This document shows, piece by piece, positions 1-8,523 of a DNA stretch of 30,107 nt. The notes below the pieces were generated by a model, which ran no database searches, was not told the origin of the DNA, and saw only the letters and a list, made by a program, of their open reading frames with translations. A program made the position numbers and the translations under genes. Numbering within the stretch: position 1 is the stretch's first letter; every line of letters begins with the position of its first letter. Origin of the DNA: an uncultured Caryophanales bacterium (GTDB lineage Bacteria; Bacillota_I; Bacilli_A; RF39; UBA660); contig CAMKQS010000014.1 in NCBI GenBank assembly GCA_946414975.1, positions 1 to 30,107 of the forward strand, read 5' to 3'.

Positions 1-1739
1 ATAAAATTGCAGCAGGAGAAGTAGTTGAAAGATGTGCATCAGTAGTTAAAGAACTAGTTGAAAATAGTATTGATGCTAATAGTACAGATATAAAAGTCGA
101 ACTAATTGAATCAGGAGTAAAGATGATTCGAGTAACTGATAATGGTAAAGGTATGGATAAAGAAGATGCTGTTAATTGTTTCTTGCGCCATGCAACAAGC
201 AAGGTAAAAAACGAAGAGGATTTATTCCATATAAACACCTTAGGTTTTAGAGGAGAGGCATTAGCATCTATTGCTTCAGTATCAAAAGTAACACTTACAA
301 CTTGCGATAAAGATATTGGAACTATCGTAAATATCGAAGGTGGAAAAATAATATCTAAAAAACCAGGTGATTCTCGATTAGGAACAATAATTGAAGTAAA
401 TGACTTATTTTATAACACACCTGCAAGATTAAAATATTTAAAAAGTCTTTATACAGAACTTGCTCATATTACTGATTATATGAATAAATTATCTTTATCT
501 CACCCTAATATTAGGTTTACACTCATAAATGACGGGAAAGTACTATTAAAAACAGATGGATCAGGCAATTTACTTAAAGTAATAAATAGTATATATGGTT
601 CAAATATAAGTCGTAAAATGCTAAAAGTTGAAACTTCAAATAAAGATTATGAAATTGAAGGATATATTAGTTTGCCAGAAGTATATAGATCTAAAAATAA
701 TTGTATTATAACAATAGTTAACGGTAGAGTTGTAAAAAATATAAAATTAAATAGTGCAATTAATGAAGCATATCACTCATATAAACCAGATAATTATTAT
801 CCTGTTGTTGTTCTTTTAATTAACGTTGATACAACACTCGTTGATGTTAATATTCATCCTACAAAAATGGATGTTAAATTTTCTAAATTAAACGAATTAA
901 TAGAGCTTACAACCAACATGATTAAAGAAAAAATTAGCGTCAAAAATTTAGTACCTAATGTAAGTGAAGAAAAAAAAGAGATAAAGATAAATAAAATAGA
1001 ATATAGTGATACAATAGATAGTAATACTAAAGAAGAAAAGAAATACAATATTTTCGAGCAAACTATCGATTTTGAAAATTATATTATAAATGACGATATA
1101 AAGGAAGTAGAAGATAGCGTTTTAGAAAAAACGGAAGAGAATTTAGAAAAACAGAATAGGCTTCCAATATTATATCCTGTCGGATTAGTATGGGGAACAT
1201 ATATTATTTGTCAAAATGAAATTGGTATGTATTTAATAGATCAGCATGCTGCAAAAGAACGTGTTAATTATGAAATATTTAAAGAAAAATTAGCAACCTC
1301 AAAAACAAAAATGACAATGCTAATGCCACTTACTTTAGAAATTCCAAATAATGAATATATAATATTACAAAAAAATATGGATATTTTATCTGATATGGGA
1401 TTTACAATAGAGGAATTTGGTTTAAATACAATTATTGTAAAAGAACACCCAACATGGATTAAAGATAATATCAATGATACTATAAAAAGAATTATAGAAG
1501 CAGTTATTAATAGAGAAAAAGACTTTAATTTGCAACGCTTTAACGATCATCTAGCTGCTACGCTTGCTTGTAAAGCATCAATTAAAGCAAATACATCGAT
1601 TACTATGGATGAAGCAAAAAATTTGATAGAAGATTTAAGAAATTGTGATAATCCGTTTAATTGCCCACATGGTAGACCTACAGTTATTACATATACTAAA
1701 GCAGATTTAGAAAAATTATTTAAACGAAGTGGCTTTTAA
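1..1739 (+). CDS. mutL: DNA mismatch repair protein MutL (5' end cut off by the window)
   Basis: MutL couples mismatch recognition by MutS to strand incision and excision. The reading frame is open from base 3 (K-I-A-A-G-E-V-V), so the ATG at 123 is internal; only about the first 20 residues are missing and 578 are present. GHKL ATPase motifs are visible: the E-L-V-E-N-S-I-D-A segment, DNGKGM and GFRGEALAS. The C-terminal domain carries the endonuclease motif DQHA-x2-E-x4-E (from base 1239), plus ACKAS, CPHGRP and a final FKR, which in the family build the metal site. It is therefore the nicking type of MutL found in bacteria without MutH. The usual Pro of the VVERPASV motif is Cys here. mutS is usually directly upstream and would lie outside the window. 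A terminator follows, so murG is a separate transcript. Confidence 0.97.
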   Translation, partial: KIAAGEVVERCASVVKELVENSIDANSTDIKVELIESGVKMIRVTDNGKGMDKEDAVNCFLRHATSKVKNEEDLFHINTLGFRGEALASIASVSKVTLTTCDKDIGTIVNIEGGKIISKKPGDSRLGTIIEVNDLFYNTPARLKYLKSLYTELAHITDYMNKLSLSHPNIRFTLINDGKVLLKTDGSGNLLKVINSIYGSNISRKMLKVETSNKDYEIEGYISLPEVYRSKNNCIITIVNGRVVKNIKLNSAINEAYHSYKPDNYYPVVVLLINVDTTLVDVNIHPTKMDVKFSKLNELIELTTNMIKEKISVKNLVPNVSEEKKEIKINKIEYSDTIDSNTKEEKKYNIFEQTIDFENYIINDDIKEVEDSVLEKTEENLEKQNRLPILYPVGLVWGTYIICQNEIGMYLIDQHAAKERVNYEIFKEKLATSKTKMTMLMPLTLEIPNNEYIILQKNMDILSDMGFTIEEFGLNTIIVKEHPTWIKDNINDTIKRIIEAVINREKDFNLQRFNDHLAATLACKASIKANTSITMDEAKNLIEDLRNCDNPFNCPHGRPTVITYTKADLEKLFKRSGF

Positions 1740-1743
1740 TTAG

Positions 1744-1770
1744 AAACTAGTTTTACTAGTTTTTTATTTA
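1744..1770 (+). terminator. Intrinsic terminator after mutL
   Basis: An 8-bp perfect stem (1744-1751 with 1755-1762) with a 3-base loop is followed by TTTTATTTA. It begins 5 bases after the mutL stop. Confidence 0.8.
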
Positions 1771-1799
1771 AATTTTACTGTAAAAAATGTATAAAAACA

Positions 1800-1808
1800 T
1801 GATATAAT
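1800..1808 (+). promoter_or_regulatory. Extended -10 promoter of murG
   Basis: TGATATAAT is a perfect extended -10 element (TG-n-TATAAT). There is no convincing -35 box. The predicted start of the RNA, about 1815, falls on the AGGAG ribosome binding site at 1814-1818, leaving a leader of about 11 bases before the ATG at 1826. Confidence 0.7.
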
Positions 1809-1825
1809 TAATTAGGAGAGTGCAT

Positions 1826-2914
1826 ATGAAAGTAATTATTAGTGCTGGGGGAACAGGAGGACATATATATCCTGCTTTAGCTATCATAAATAAAATTAAA
1901 GAAAAAGAACCAGATAGTAAATTTTTATATATAGGTACTCATAATCGTATGGAAAAAGATATAGTACCAAAATATGATATACCTTTTATTGGAATCGAGA
2001 TGTATGGTTTTAATAGAAAAAATATTCTAAAAAATATAAAAACTATCAAATGTTTAATAAAGAGTAAAAGACAGTTAAAAAAAATAATAAAAGATTTTGA
2101 TCCTGATATTGTTATTGGTGTTGGTGGTTATATAACATACCCTGTTATTACTACGGCTCATAAGCTTGGTTACAAAACATTTATACACGAGCAAAATAGC
2201 GTTGCAGGAAAAGCTAACCTAGCTATGAAAGATATTGTAGATTTAATTGGAGTATCATTAAAATCTTCAATTAATCAATTCCCTAAAAATAAGACTGTAT
2301 TTACTGGAAATCCTTGTAGTGAAAATGCTTTGAAAACAAAAAAAATAACTAAAGAATCATTAGAATTTGATAAATCAAAAAAATTAGTTGTTTTTGTAAT
2401 GGGGTCTTTAGGTGCATCAAATATTCATAATTTTATGAAAGAAAATATTAATAAATTCAGTGATAAAGAATATCAAATTTTATATATTACTGGAAAGAAT
2501 AATTATGAAGATATAAAGGATATAAAACATTCCAGTAATATTAAAATATTACCATATCTTGATAATTTAGCAGGTCTTTTCAAAGATACGGATATATTAG
2601 TAACTCGCGCCGGAGCATCCACTTTAAGTGAAATAATTGCGCTTAAAGTTCCTTCTATATTAATCCCATCACCATTTGTACCAAATAATCATCAATATAA
2701 AAATGCCATAGATTTGGTTAATAATAACGCCGCACTCATGATAGAAGAAAAAGATTTAACTTTTGATAATTTAATAAATAGTATTAACAAAATATTAAAG
2801 GATAAAAAAATAGAATTAGAAATGAAAGAAAATTTAAAAAAAATGCAGGTAAATGATAGTGCAACTATAATTTATAATAGTATTAAAGAATTAATAGATA
2901 GGAAGAACGTATGA
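1826..2914 (+). CDS. murG: UDP-GlcNAc:lipid I GlcNAc transferase MurG
   Basis: MurG adds N-acetylglucosamine to lipid I to make lipid II on the inner face of the membrane. The 362-residue protein has the N-terminal glycine-rich loop GGTGGH (residues 8-13), a second loop GVGGY, the H-E-Q-N-S-x-x-G-x-A-N segment, GSLGA, and the donor-binding part TRAGASTLSE followed by P-F-x-P-N-N-H-Q, all typical of GT28 MurG. I chose the ATG at 1826 because AGGAG at 1814-1818 is 7 bases before it; an in-frame GTG at 1820 is too close to that site. The stop overlaps the murB start (ATGA), so the two are translationally coupled. It heads murG-murB-ftsQ. The usual upstream neighbours mraY, murD and ftsW are not here; mutL is. 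Confidence 0.97.
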   Translation: MKVIISAGGTGGHIYPALAIINKIKEKEPDSKFLYIGTHNRMEKDIVPKYDIPFIGIEMYGFNRKNILKNIKTIKCLIKSKRQLKKIIKDFDPDIVIGVGGYITYPVITTAHKLGYKTFIHEQNSVAGKANLAMKDIVDLIGVSLKSSINQFPKNKTVFTGNPCSENALKTKKITKESLEFDKSKKLVVFVMGSLGASNIHNFMKENINKFSDKEYQILYITGKNNYEDIKDIKHSSNIKILPYLDNLAGLFKDTDILVTRAGASTLSEIIALKVPSILIPSPFVPNNHQYKNAIDLVNNNAALMIEEKDLTFDNLINSINKILKDKKIELEMKENLKKMQVNDSATIIYNSIKELIDRKNV

Positions 2915-3807
2915 AACTAATAGAACAAATTGAGAAGTTAAATATTGGTGATATTATTGAAAATGCAGATTTGAGGGAATATACAACATATAAAGCAGGA
3001 GGTAAAGCCCTTGCAATAGTTATTCCTGATGATTTAAATGGGCTCATTACTTTAATTAAATTTTTAAGAGAAAAAAAAGTGAAATACAAAATATTAGGAA
3101 ATGGTTCTAATTTAATTTTTTCAGATAAAGGATATAACGGAATATTAATTAAACTTGATAATTTTAATAAACTTGAATTTAATGATAATTATGTTACTGT
3201 TGGAGCAGGGTATTCCCTTACTAAACTATCTCTAAGAACCGCAAGAAGAGGTTATACTGGACTAGAATTTGCATCAGGAATTCCCGGAACTGTTGGAGGA
3301 GCAATATTTATGAATGCTGGCGCATATAAAATGGATATGGGATATATTACTACAACAGTAAAAGTATTAGATCCTAACTTAGAAGTAAAAATACTTACAA
3401 ATCAAGATTTAGAATTTCACTATCGTAGCTCTTTTTTACAAAAAGTGAAAAATTATATATGTATTGAAGCAACATTACTTCTTAGAAAAGGTGATACAGA
3501 AACAATAATGGAAGTAATTAACGATAGAAAAAAAAGAAGGATAGAATCTCAACCCTTAGAATATCCATCAGCAGGAAGTGTATTTAGAAATCCTGAAGGT
3601 GATTATGCTGGAAGATTAATTGAAGAGATAGGATATAAAGGATATTCCATAGGAGATGCGATGGTAAGTTTAAAACATGCTAATTTTATCATTAATAAAG
3701 GTAATGCTAGTGGTGATGATATAAAAAAATTAATAAAAGAAATTAAAACAAAAGTAAAAGAAAAGTATAATATAGATTTAAAAGTTGAACAAGAATTTGT
3801 AGAATAG
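2911..3807 (+). CDS. murB: UDP-N-acetylenolpyruvoylglucosamine reductase MurB
   Basis: MurB reduces UDP-GlcNAc-enolpyruvate to UDP-MurNAc with NADPH and FAD in the cytoplasm. The protein has 298 residues, normal for the type II form of Gram-positives. Visible motifs are the FAD-binding GNGSNL and GIPGTVGGAIFMNAGAY segments, YRSSFL, and SAGSVFRNP, where Ser223 matches the proton-donating serine of the family. The C terminus contains the E-Q-E-F segment expected to supply the catalytic glutamate. It overlaps murG by 4 bases and is 8 bases from ftsQ. murG-murB-divIB is a common order in Bacilli, so one transcript is likely. Confidence 0.97.
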   Translation: MKLIEQIEKLNIGDIIENADLREYTTYKAGGKALAIVIPDDLNGLITLIKFLREKKVKYKILGNGSNLIFSDKGYNGILIKLDNFNKLEFNDNYVTVGAGYSLTKLSLRTARRGYTGLEFASGIPGTVGGAIFMNAGAYKMDMGYITTTVKVLDPNLEVKILTNQDLEFHYRSSFLQKVKNYICIEATLLLRKGDTETIMEVINDRKKRRIESQPLEYPSAGSVFRNPEGDYAGRLIEEIGYKGYSIGDAMVSLKHANFIINKGNASGDDIKKLIKEIKTKVKEKYNIDLKVEQEFVE

Positions 3808-3815
3808 GTGATAGC

Positions 3816-4493
3816 GTGTCTAAAAAGAAAAAAAAAGGGAAACGTAAATTAAAGAAAAAAAGTTTAATAATTTTATTTTGTAGTTTATTACTTATTTTTA
3901 TATCTATATTCATAATTCTTAATATACATATATCTAATATTTATATAAAAAATAATCATTATTTAAGTGATGAAGAAGTAATTAGTATTGCTAAATTAAA
4001 AGAATATCCAACTATAATTGATGCAAATACTATAAGTATTAAAAATAATTTAGAGAAAAATTTATATATAAAAAAAGCCAAAGTATATAAAAAAGGATTT
4101 TTAAACCAAGTATATATAGAAATAGAAGAAAATTATCCTCTTTTTATGTATCAAGATAAAATATACCTTTATAATTTAAAGACAACAAAAGACAACAAAA
4201 TTGTTCCAATAGTTACAAATGAGATACCAGATGAGATATTTGATGACTTTGTAAAATCTATGAGACTAGTAAATATAGACATATTAGAAAGAATATCAGA
4301 AATAAAATATGATTCTAATGGTATCGATAAAGAAAGATTCAAACTTACAATGAATGATGGGATATATGTTTATCTGACATTATTAAAATTTGAAAAAATA
4401 AATAATTACGATAAAATTATATCAACATTAGGAGATAAAAAAGGAATTTTATATTTGGACAGTGGTGAATATTTTGAATTATTTAAAAATTAA
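3816..4493 (+). CDS. ftsQ: Cell division protein FtsQ/DivIB
   Basis: FtsQ/DivIB is a bitopic membrane protein of the divisome that binds FtsL and FtsB/DivIC and helps control septal wall synthesis. The 225-residue protein starts with a very Lys-rich cytoplasmic tail (residues 1-15), followed by one hydrophobic span (about 17-36) and an extracellular POTRA-like region (about 37-110) and beta domain. The C-terminal tail is short compared with B. subtilis DivIB. The start is GTG at 3816, supported by GGTGAT four bases upstream. It is the last gene of the murG operon and is followed by a strong terminator. The family assignment rests on topology and position between murB and ftsA, because sequence conservation in this family is low. 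Confidence 0.88.
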   Translation: MSKKKKKGKRKLKKKSLIILFCSLLLIFISIFIILNIHISNIYIKNNHYLSDEEVISIAKLKEYPTIIDANTISIKNNLEKNLYIKKAKVYKKGFLNQVYIEIEENYPLFMYQDKIYLYNLKTTKDNKIVPIVTNEIPDEIFDDFVKSMRLVNIDILERISEIKYDSNGIDKERFKLTMNDGIYVYLTLLKFEKINNYDKIISTLGDKKGILYLDSGEYFELFKN

Positions 4494-4530
4494 GAATACA
4501 TTTTTATAGTATAAATAATATAATAAAACT

Positions 4531-4570
4531 GGAAATTAGCGAAAAAAACTAATTTCCTTTTACTTTTTTA
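4531..4570 (+). terminator. Intrinsic terminator between ftsQ and ftsA
   Basis: A perfect 9-bp stem, GGAAATTAG (4531-4539) with CTAATTTCC (4549-4557), is followed by TTTTACTTTTTTA. It separates the murG-murB-ftsQ unit from ftsA-ftsZ. Confidence 0.9.
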
Positions 4571-4581
4571 TAAATTTATAG

Positions 4582-4587
4582 TATAAT
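4582..4587 (+). promoter_or_regulatory. -10 box of the ftsA-ftsZ promoter
   Basis: TATAAT lies 27 bases upstream of the ftsA ATG and directly after the terminator. The -35 region is poor (TTTTAC at 4558-4563, 18-base spacer). The predicted leader is about 20 bases and contains TAGGAG at 4601-4606. Confidence 0.6.
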
Positions 4588-4614
4588 TAAATAGGTATCG
4601 TAGGAGTTGATTAA

Positions 4615-5841
4615 ATGAAACATATTTATGCCAGTTTAGATATTGGATCTGATTCTATAAAAATAGCTGTGTGTGAATTGTATCAAAACAAACTTAATTT
4701 ACTTGCTGCAACAAGTTGTAAATCAGAAGGAATAAAAAGAGGATTAATTGCTGATTTTGATCTTGCTTGCACTGCTATTTCACAAGCTTTTGAAAATATC
4801 TCTGAAATGGTAGGTTTTAAAGTAAACAAAGTAATAGCTAGTGTTCCTAGTTATATGGCAGAATATAATATAGTAAAAGGATCAATTGATATTAATTCTA
4901 ATACGCCAATTACTCCTTATGATGTTATGAAATCATTAGAAAAAGCAATTACATCTAAAAAATTAGATGGGCGAGAAATGGTAACTGTTTTACCTATTGA
5001 TTTTAAAATAAATGATGCTGTTATAAAAGATCCTATAGGACATAGAGGAAATAAACTATCTACAAGAGCAGTTTTAGTAACTGTTCCCAAAAAAAATGTC
5101 TATTCTGTTTTAACACTTCTTGAAAAAATTAATGTAGAAGTAGTTGATATTTCAATTAATAATATTGGAGATATGTATGCATTTAAAAATAATAACTTTG
5201 ATAATATGATATCAGCTGTTATAAACATTGGATCTGATATTACTAGTTTATCTTTATATAGCAAAAATGTTATAGTAAAAAGTTCTATAATTAATGTAGG
5301 ATCTAAATTGGTTGATGAAGAAATATCAAATTACTATAAAACAGATATCACAGTATCTAAAAAATTGAAATGCAAATTTGCACTTGCAGCAAAAAAGAAT
5401 GCAAGCAAAAGTGATTATATAGAGTGTAAAAATATAAATGGTGAAAAAATAAAAATTAACCAATCAGAAATTAGTGAAATTGTAGAATATAAGATTAAGG
5501 ATATTTTAAATTCAGCTAAAAATGAATTAAATAACTTGACAAGCAAAAAAATAGATTATATTATTATTACAGGAGGTATGTCAAATATAACAGCATTTGA
5601 ATTAGCTGCATCTGACATATTTGATAAAAATATAAATATTGGTTCTATTAAGATGATAGGAATAAGAGATAATAAATATTCATCAGTAATAGGAAATATA
5701 GTATATTTTATAAATAAATTAAAATTAAAAGGACAAGATTATACAATGGTAGATGATGGTGAATCTAGCGTTGATTCATATACTCGCAGTACACCTGATT
5801 CAGCGTTGAATAAAATATTTGGATATTTTTTTAACGATTAG
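4615..5841 (+). CDS. ftsA: Cell division protein FtsA
   Basis: FtsA is an actin-like ATPase that tethers FtsZ filaments to the membrane and recruits later divisome proteins. The 408-residue protein has the phosphate-1 motif D-I-G-S-D-S-I-K-I near the N terminus, an SHS2/1C domain in the first half, a second phosphate loop (N-I-G-S-D-I-T-S-L, around residues 203-211) and an adenosine-type motif I-I-T-G-G-M-S-N. The C terminus ([10 protein letters not shown]) reads as the amphipathic membrane-targeting helix. The usual DIGT is DIGS here. ftsZ follows 14 bases later in the same operon. Confidence 0.96.
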   Translation: MKHIYASLDIGSDSIKIAVCELYQNKLNLLAATSCKSEGIKRGLIADFDLACTAISQAFENISEMVGFKVNKVIASVPSYMAEYNIVKGSIDINSNTPITPYDVMKSLEKAITSKKLDGREMVTVLPIDFKINDAVIKDPIGHRGNKLSTRAVLVTVPKKNVYSVLTLLEKINVEVVDISINNIGDMYAFKNNNFDNMISAVINIGSDITSLSLYSKNVIVKSSIINVGSKLVDEEISNYYKTDITVSKKLKCKFALAAKKNASKSDYIECKNINGEKIKINQSEISEIVEYKIKDILNSAKNELNNLTSKKIDYIIITGGMSNITAFELAASDIFDKNINIGSIKMIGIRDNKYSSVIGNIVYFINKLKLKGQDYTMVDDGESSVDSYTRSTPDSALNKIFGYFFND

Positions 5842-5855
5842 AAAGGATTAAAATT

Positions 5856-7010
5856 ATGTTTGGATTAGAAATGGATCAAATTGCAAAAATAAAAGTTATA
5901 GGAATCGGTGGTGGCGGTGGAAACGCTGTCAATCGAATGATTGAAACAGGAGTTAAAGGAGTAGAGTTTATAGTTGCAAATACTGATTTGCAGGTTTTAA
6001 ATTGTTCTAAAGCTCCAACTAAAATACAAATTGGTCAAACACTTACTGGAGGACGTGGTGCAGGAGCAAAACCTGAAATTGGAAGAGAAGCTGCATTAGA
6101 AAGTAAAAAAGAAATAGAAGAAGCATTACGTGGAGCTGATATGGTATTCATCACTTGTGGAATGGGTGGTGGAACAGGAACTGGTGCTGCACCTGTAATT
6201 GCTCAAATTGCTCAAGAATTAGGATCACTTACTGTTGGAATTGTTACAAAGCCTTTCTCTTTTGAAGGGAAAAAACGTATGGAACAAGCTCTAGTAGGAA
6301 TTGAAGAGTTAAAGAAAAATGTAGACACATTAATAGTAATCCCAAATGATAAATTAAGAGAAATTATTGATAAATCAACTCCTCTTTTAGAATCATTTAA
6401 AGAAGTTGATAATGTATTAAGACGAGGAGTTCAATCTATATCTGATTTAATTGCTGTAGCTGGTCTTATAAATCTTGACTTTGCAGATGTAAAAACAGTT
6501 ATGGAAAATCGTGGAAGCGCATTAATTGGTATTGGTATTGGTGTTGGTGAAAATAGAGCAACAGAAGCAGCAAGACAAGCTGTTGCATCTCCACTACTTG
6601 AAACTAGTATTAGTGGTGCAACTGATGCAATTATCAATGTTACAGGTGGAAATAATTTAACACTCTTTGAAGTTGAAGAAGCTGCTGAAGTTATTAGATC
6701 TAGCGCTAATACAGACATTAATACTATTTTTGGAGCAGTTATTAATGAAAACTTAAATGATGAAATAATTGTTACCGTAATTGCAACTGGATTTGAAGAA
6801 AAGAAAGAACCATTATATCATTCATATAATGCATCAAATAAAGAAAAAACTCCAGAAAAACCAGCAATTCAAGACATAATGCCATCAAGAGAAGCTGCAA
6901 GACAAACAGTTCCAGCATATAATTCTTCTAATATTGTAGATGATAGTGACGATGATGATGACGATGATGATATTATTCCTTCATTCTTAAGAAAAAGAGG
7001 TAGTTTTTAA
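5856..7010 (+). CDS. ftsZ: Cell division GTPase FtsZ
   Basis: FtsZ is the tubulin homologue that polymerises into the Z ring. The tubulin signature GGGTGTG is at residues 104-110, and the N-terminal nucleotide-binding [13 protein letters not shown] segment and the T7-loop N-L-D-F-A-D-V are intact. Of 384 residues, about 315 form the globular core. The linker ends in an almost pure Asp tract (about 11 acidic residues) running into the conserved C-terminal peptide [10 protein letters not shown], which binds FtsA and SepF. AAAGGA upstream serves as ribosome binding site. The gene ends in a hairpin shared with the convergent methyltransferase. Confidence 0.99.
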   Translation: MFGLEMDQIAKIKVIGIGGGGGNAVNRMIETGVKGVEFIVANTDLQVLNCSKAPTKIQIGQTLTGGRGAGAKPEIGREAALESKKEIEEALRGADMVFITCGMGGGTGTGAAPVIAQIAQELGSLTVGIVTKPFSFEGKKRMEQALVGIEELKKNVDTLIVIPNDKLREIIDKSTPLLESFKEVDNVLRRGVQSISDLIAVAGLINLDFADVKTVMENRGSALIGIGIGVGENRATEAARQAVASPLLETSISGATDAIINVTGGNNLTLFEVEEAAEVIRSSANTDINTIFGAVINENLNDEIIVTVIATGFEEKKEPLYHSYNASNKEKTPEKPAIQDIMPSREAARQTVPAYNSSNIVDDSDDDDDDDDIIPSFLRKRGSF

Positions 7011-7036
7011 AAACAATACATTACGTATTGTTTTCT
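7011..7036. terminator. Bidirectional terminator between ftsZ and the methyltransferase gene
   Basis: A perfect 9-bp stem, AAACAATAC (7011-7019) with GTATTGTTT (7025-7033), has a 5-base loop. U-rich sequence follows on both strands (TCTTTT on plus; TTTTTAAAAA-like on minus). The minus-strand gene's last codons and stop lie inside the hairpin. Confidence 0.8.
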
Positions 7037-7809
7037 TTTGTTAAGATATCCAAAATGTGTGCAGCAGCACCTAATAATTCTTTTTTTTCACATGTTTTTA
7101 AATGATAATCTAAAAATATTTTAAATGTTTCCTCATCCATCTTATTAAGTAATGGTCTAATATAATTTGCAGGTCCATCAGGAGTTAATATCTTTATTCT
7201 TTTTAATTTAACTATTTTATTATATTTATTAATATCACAAATTCTAACATAACTATATAAATCATCACATTTAGGAGTAATATGAAAATTATTATCAACT
7301 AGATTATCTTTAATAGATTTTTTAATATTATTATCTCTAAATCCGTGTGTTAATATCGCATATTCATTCATGATATATGCAACCATTATTATTCCACCAT
7401 TTTTTACAACTCTTTTTGCCTCGTTTAATGCTTTTATTTTATCTGTATCACTTATCAAATGATACATTGGACCAAATAATAATACTAGATCAAAAGAGTT
7501 ATCTTTATAAATAGATAAATCTATAGCATTCCCTAAATACGTTTTCACTTTATCACACTTTTTTTCTATTACCCTTAAGTTATGCTTTACAAGTTCAACA
7601 GCAGTAACATCATATCCTTCATTTGCAAGTTTTATAGAATATTTTCCAGTTCCTGCACCAATATCCAGTATTTTTGGATCACTCATTTTACCTAAATATT
7701 TATAGATATACTTTAATGAAGTAATATATTCAATTTTACCATGTCTTGAATTAAATCTTTTATCTTCATTAAATTTATTATAATACTTAACTAAATTTTC
7801 TTCATTCAT
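7021..7809 (-). CDS. Class I SAM-dependent methyltransferase, substrate unknown
   Basis: The 262-residue protein has a clear SAM-binding motif I, I-L-D-I-G-A-G-T-G-K-Y, then an acidic residue at the end of strand 2 (V-T-A-V-E-L), and an F-D-L-V-L-L-F-G-P-M-Y-H-L segment for motif IV, as in UbiE/Methyltransf_11-25 type enzymes. The C-terminal third does not suggest a substrate. The start at 7809 is preferred over an in-frame ATG at 7827: GAGGGA lies 4 bases upstream, and the -10 box (7826-7831) overlaps the earlier ATG. It sits between ftsZ and sigG, where spoIIGA-sigE is often found, but on the opposite strand. A family-level call only. Confidence 0.85.
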   Translation of the reverse strand: MNEENLVKYYNKFNEDKRFNSRHGKIEYITSLKYIYKYLGKMSDPKILDIGAGTGKYSIKLANEGYDVTAVELVKHNLRVIEKKCDKVKTYLGNAIDLSIYKDNSFDLVLLFGPMYHLISDTDKIKALNEAKRVVKNGGIIMVAYIMNEYAILTHGFRDNNIKKSIKDNLVDNNFHITPKCDDLYSYVRICDINKYNKIVKLKRIKILTPDGPANYIRPLLNKMDEETFKIFLDYHLKTCEKKELLGAAAHILDILTKENNT

Positions 7810-7825
7810 ACTATCCCTCAGATAC

Positions 7826-7854
7826 ATATTAAACTATTTTATAAATATTTTCAA
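7826..7854 (-). promoter_or_regulatory. SigA-type promoter of the methyltransferase gene
   Basis: Read on the minus strand: TTGAAA (7849-7854), a 17-base spacer, TAATAT (7826-7831). The predicted RNA start at about 7819 is 10 bases before the ATG. Confidence 0.6.
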
Positions 7855-7868
7855 TAATATTTTTAATA

Positions 7869-7897
7869 TTGATTATGATTAACTATAATGGTATAAT
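7869..7897 (+). promoter_or_regulatory. SigA-type promoter of the gene at 7920
   Basis: TTGATT (7869-7874), a 17-base spacer and a perfect TATAAT (7892-7897). The predicted leader is about 16 bases and contains AGGAGG. Confidence 0.7.
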
Positions 7898-7919
7898 TAT
7901 AAGTAAGTTAGGAGGAATT

Positions 7920-8471
7920 ATGGAGAAGTTTGAAGATTTTAATGAAGATGAAGATTATGCAAATTATGAAAATAAAGAAAAGTTTGTAGAAGGTTTAAAT
8001 AAAGCAATTAATCAAAGTATTTATGAAAAATATAGAAATATTCAAAGTTCTAATTACAATTATTCAATAGCTGCAACTATAATGGATTTTATAGATGGTA
8101 AAGATATTCCACTATATAAGGTATCGAGACTAGCTAGTATTATTGATGAAATGAAAAAAAATTCATCCAATATTATATCACAAGGAAAAGGACTAACAAT
8201 GTATTATTATGAAGGTGAGAAAATTGTTCTTGAAATAGAAGACATCATATCACAAAAAAATTCAAGAATTGATAGAATTACTCTTAAGCCAGAAAAAGCA
8301 AAATGGGAAGCATATAATACAATTCCAAGTAGTGTTATAAACTTAAAGAACGATAAAAAATATGACAAAAAAAGAATTACATATATAGCTAAATATTTAG
8401 GAGCTACATTAAATTATATTAATAATAATATGCTTGATGATAATATATACTTTAGTAAAAATATAAAATAA
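7920..8471 (+). CDS. Uncharacterised protein upstream of sigG
   Basis: I do not recognise this 183-residue protein. The start at 7920 is well supported by AGGAGG a few bases upstream and a good promoter at 7869-7897; an in-frame earlier ATG at 7869 lies inside the -35 box. The N terminus is strongly acidic (E/D-rich, residues 2-20). The rest looks soluble, mixed alpha/beta, with no membrane span, Cys pair or obvious catalytic motif. It ends 52 bases before sigG on the same strand with no terminator between, so it probably shares a transcript with sigG. It occupies the place of spoIIGA-sigE in typical endospore formers but resembles neither: SpoIIGA has five membrane spans and SigE has sigma regions 2-4. 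Confidence 0.75.
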   Translation: MEKFEDFNEDEDYANYENKEKFVEGLNKAINQSIYEKYRNIQSSNYNYSIAATIMDFIDGKDIPLYKVSRLASIIDEMKKNSSNIISQGKGLTMYYYEGEKIVLEIEDIISQKNSRIDRITLKPEKAKWEAYNTIPSSVINLKNDKKYDKKRITYIAKYLGATLNYINNNMLDDNIYFSKNIK

Positions 8472-8523
8472 AATGTATAAAATATCTCTTTTCGTATCAA
8501 AAATATATGAAAGGAGATTTTTT

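Noticed and set aside
123..1739. Start of mutL at ATG 123
   Set aside because: The frame continues upstream to the window edge and encodes the conserved K-I-A-A-G-E-V-V start region of MutL, so the gene is partial.
4505..4570. A separate small RNA between ftsQ and ftsA (TATAAT-like boxes at about 4515-4525 followed by the terminator)
   Set aside because: The RNA would be only 30-40 bases, nearly all terminator hairpin; it is more simply the end of the ftsQ transcript.
6431..6718. Long reading frame antisense to ftsZ
   Set aside because: Composition-driven shadow of a conserved gene; no ribosome binding site, no family match. The same applies to frames antisense to smc, murB, mutL and hisS.
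8475..8512. GTATA at 8475 followed by AT-rich sequence, as a SigF/SigG-type promoter for sigG
   Set aside because: At the right distance there is no GG-type or CATA-type -10; the match is limited to GTATA, which is frequent in this AT-rich sequence.
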